A stretch of 46,375 nt of DNA from NCBI GenBank assembly GCA_964424545.1, contig CAYRJN010000004.1, positions 1 to 46,375 of the forward strand. The letters are read 5' to 3'. Below, in pieces: positions 45,801 through 46,375 of this stretch. Each line of letters starts with the position of its first letter. Position 1 is the stretch's first letter. The notes under the pieces were generated by a model. The model made no database searches. It was not told where the DNA came from and saw only the letters and a program-made list of their open reading frames with translations. The position numbers were made by a program, and so were the translations under genes. This DNA comes from JAUVIB01 sp964424545. GTDB taxonomy: Bacteria; Calditrichota; Calditrichia; Calditrichales; Calditrichaceae.

Positions 45801-46375
45801 TGATAACGGCGCGGCGTTGAATCACCCAGCTGTCGCTTGTATCCGGATTGGAATTGGAGTAATGGCCGGTTGTTATCATATCCGTACCGAAGACGGTTCC
45901 TCTGATATTGGATAAACCGGCTGCGGAAGTATCTTCAACCGAAACAAACAGCGCAAAAGTATCCTGTTGCGACGGCGACAACTCTTTGGATGTATATCGA
46001 ACTAATGTGGACGGCACATAACTTCCGGGCGATATAACCAATTTCAAACTGTCAACCCTAAGTTCGTTGCTGCCCGTATTCATAACACGAAAGACAACGG
46101 GAATACCCGTTTGTCCCGTACTGACATAATTTAAATCGCTTTGAATGGATAAGATTTTAATTCCGGCGGAGCCGATAACCTGCCATGAACTCAAATAGAG
46201 CGATGTGTCGTTTATCGCCAATTGTCTATTATATTCCATCCCTCGTAGGGTTGTACGAATAGAATCAACCGGCATGAGCGGGGCGTCCTGAGAAACGCCC
46301 ACATAAAACATAACGGTTGTATCGGCTGCTCCGGCCAGATCAAAAGGTAATGCGGGGCTATAATAATCTCTGTTA
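39820..46375 (-). CDS. Giant CARDB-like repeat surface protein, 5' end outside window
   Basis: The open frame continues through the right edge of the window (no stop upstream of ATG 46311), so the N-terminus and any signal peptide are missing. At least 2180 residues are visible. The first two thirds (from the N-terminal side) are CARDB-like Ig-type repeats of about 110-150 residues, each opening with a phrase such as VSRGQDSVNVKLIIENQGDS or TLTAGQTNSRLFVDIQNNGE and containing IDSV. The last third uses a second repeat class opening PEGAKDRTVSTHQEVIIKT or PPGAQDSIVSLYQQFEIKT with LP-type strands and a WxI segment. It is a likely secreted or surface-exposed filamentous adhesin or matrix protein. 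It ends at an in-frame TGA; the remaining frame continues to 37993. Confidence 0.85.
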   Translation of the reverse strand, partial: NRDYYSPALPFDLAGAADTTVMFYVGVSQDAPLMPVDSIRTTLRGMEYNRQLAINDTSLYLSSWQVIGSAGIKILSIQSDLNYVSTGQTGIPVVFRVMNTGSNELRVDSLKLVISPGSYVPSTLVRYTSKELSPSQQDTFALFVSVEDTSAAGLSNIRGTVFGTDMITTGHYSNSNPDTSDSWVIQRRAVITVNSVSPTDISYGQNYDPIVSVTNSGEATLLLDTLSSALMVSGPTTFSRRLISPMQIAGGETVDLHFVSGAAINVSGQYALTLNLRGFQNTWSYNEDTLLSDSLRIFSPAQIVVDSVIAYGDSVTRGSDTLLAVVVNNTGEASLQIDSLINDPYGEPVSISPALPYQVSGNSSVRFATTIHIPASADTGRIELDMRATGIDMNSGADVSVANALNTDTIMVLSRPNVTISALTYPDTVGLGQNGIITTHIIHNSGATPVRINSLSFTSKIGLYNHGSSLNLPVILSGYGSVMFNDTVSVQANSATGRDTTGMTIDYTNIINSVRGVVANANVYAWQVTGQSAIHIRLVEAERSTVSRGQDSVNVKLIIENQGDSDSRIDSVALVFINGVSGNYIYTKIAPGQIINPSQQIEYIIPVNIDTSATVGIDTIRSSLVVTDVVSHVTETIENNAVYDRWTVYARPDVAIDSVAVNPAIASQGQQNLSGSVYISNAVGAYRSAARIDTVLLNLFDNLTNVNNRFVINRHTTPTFPVMLAAGASLRIDFNVNVYDTTTAAVYQANGYIHAVDENDTLAVIRLDDAIIKNNLTIQRAADLNIASVLIVPDTLTAGQTNSRLFVDIQNNGEAALSLSEQRLIFSRIGTDFNEILLSPSLPLTMAGGERDTLLYSINVPEDTGWVQVDAVVSGTDINSSSVTQDTSDTPESFYIQSPPDIRYLSKNIGAIPADTTVQFILKTINGDDMHQRLAVLNIDSSQTRLEMMTDDLQTTVFSIPLSDTSPLTIINHPDTTTLVFDSTYISGINPGDYQLFLNLYGNSNSSPYHERLNAGRISYGDSQVVITDLRIVSSDRVLQGETGIRVDMTVSSSGIKQAIDSVNTFLFFSPAASVLNMRRLDALDTLQTQDNNVLQFIFDLPADFRVGTTDIFGQISLDNGNLIVTSNVSAPLEVLSSGNAQYVTGTLTPDTLVRRQELNFQAAFSDTGTADITLNPDSSYIEILGTGIGQIHLTGQYTIHGKDTVVVTYNSLQIPATLSDGAYDIYWKMSGSLINGQIYSFEDTVSAALQIIPSANLYFSDISILPENVRRGQPDIPIIYTIENNGASDGVITALDPRFYLNTDNVSDQWVIATQPNLTDTVKAGQSKTLQINFNLSVTADTGMVKNIPLLSYQDVRTAQYTDTSSTVINNDSVKVILPPRYRIDSLYVVRDTQSPNAPIINTNRDFNLRLVMSNDGFDTVKTAYISIYENDALTQQLIFNMLLGQTIKDTIIVHSGYASAGDVKIKAVIDSVKDMSEQDVTPDQPVDNIENIDVRVPTEIGIASAVSAPPGAQDSIVSLYQQFEIKTEISRLGTSSFTTGRITLHLPANYQLVSGDTIRNFNADTLSHVWAIRPIALTTGTFDTIRIKISQTPSDVNSGQSVIVNTDVNGVPLRVISAGDIITSLAIVAPDGALDDTLSSGQEFTLRSRFTFNSAVGDTGRTAMITLPAGYTVNASAVHLANGVAVDSTDWIIKAPEEGYSLSDTIFVNAEAYDANSGETVQPMAEYYIIAVQQRPQLSLKTTIDSPEGAKDRTVSTHQEVIIKTDIKNLGIAGFDTSGVITMSADNGVLFKRNRSTGDLLTSENVISAFSEGVYLDTLVMPADEITSTITINMGGDDHPLDLNSGTAIDVINDSSYIQMQVVKRANLVLKFEKSTARNDTLFRAINDTFKVLAYVKNYGIADVDTNRSVNLDISNTGLRFYNDQMTKPFSLKDTVAWTVITPPDAGSGNIKVYVDNPPLDVNSDLSGFTADSNAVDSVNIAYIPIQDVVLTANFEKGGSAFDTLIVSTYQDSIHITARVIFESLLDRDREVTLTLPNGYGTSDTTLTKSLNAQVSDVDWWIIAPKKAVDWQNIRVKASAKSSYIPWLPPKITQKTLVIRTEPKALLTLDMAIVEPLGAQNDTVSYEQAFKVEVLVVNQPGGAQTMDNGVLSIHLPAIFSLIDSSGVTSEPQKSFIVDNPVY

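Noticed and set aside
36063..46375. Reassignment of TGA as a sense codon for the whole organism.
   Set aside because: Only one internal TGA is found among about 30 genes, Trp is encoded by TGG throughout, and the HEAT lipoprotein gene uses TGA directly before its terminator.
1..46375. CRISPR arrays, tRNA or rRNA genes, integrases and phage genes.
   Set aside because: No regularly spaced direct repeats, no cloverleaf-like segments and no matching coding motifs were seen in the intergenic regions.

Overview
The window is an AT-rich bacterial chromosome segment, probably from the FCB superphylum. A Calditrichota- or KSB1-like lineage is my best guess, inferred rather than proven. The pointers are a PorV-like outer-membrane protein with TPRs, a very large repeat protein ending in a YPNPF / FlgD-like (type IX secretion-type) tail domain, the DUF4159-DUF4175 pair, Tat-exported Gfo/Idh/MocA oxidoreductases, a one-chain patatin-POTRA-barrel protein and abundant TPR/HEAT proteins. 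I see no rRNA, tRNA, CRISPR array, integrase or intact insertion sequence.

Layout. Positions 0.2-5.5 kb hold a plus-strand signalling cassette: a PAS histidine kinase, a hairpin terminator, a sigma54-like promoter, an outer-membrane protein, an NtrC-type regulator and a small exported Asp-rich protein. Positions 5.8-11.8 kb hold an NYN/OST-HTH protein, two tandem Tat-signal MocA-type oxidoreductases (the first split by one in-frame TAA) and a HEAT-repeat lipoprotein ending in a strong terminator. Positions 11.9-18.5 kb are mostly minus strand: a CPA2 antiporter, a DoxX protein, a cyclic-nucleotide-domain/phosphofructokinase fusion and a PAS-GGDEF-EAL gene broken by a -1 frameshift; a small plus-strand membrane protein lies among them. 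Positions 18.8-23.8 kb hold an ECF sigma factor with a soluble zinc-finger anti-sigma candidate, a TrhP-like U32 protein (minus), PIN-PhoH and MutY. Positions 23.8-31.4 kb (minus) hold the patatin-Omp85 protein, a DUF4175-like coiled-coil membrane protein whose C-terminus is frameshifted, and DUF4159.

The most unusual part is the minus-strand run from the right edge down to 31.4 kb, closed by a perfect intrinsic terminator. In transcription order it encodes a giant CARDB-like repeat protein (interrupted by an in-frame TGA), a PorV-like/TPR protein, a 1123-residue fusion of an RsbW-like kinase, transmembrane sensor, HAMP, SpoIIE/RsbU phosphatase and transposase-like helix-turn-helix modules, a STAS protein and a DUF456 membrane protein. 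The STAS protein carries at its C-terminus a ~60-residue module that aligns without gaps (about 20 of 60 identities, counted by eye) with the winged-helix-like module of the phosphatase. Kinase, phosphatase and phospho-target of a partner-switching circuit therefore sit side by side, and two of the partners share a putative nucleic-acid-binding domain. I consider this the best candidate for an undescribed system here.

Four otherwise intact genes each carry exactly one lesion (TAA at 7337, frameshift near 18187, frameshift near 27407, TGA at 39820). Both frameshifts are repaired by one extra A in an A-run. This may reflect assembly error, very recent decay or recoding, and should be resolved before the gene count is trusted.
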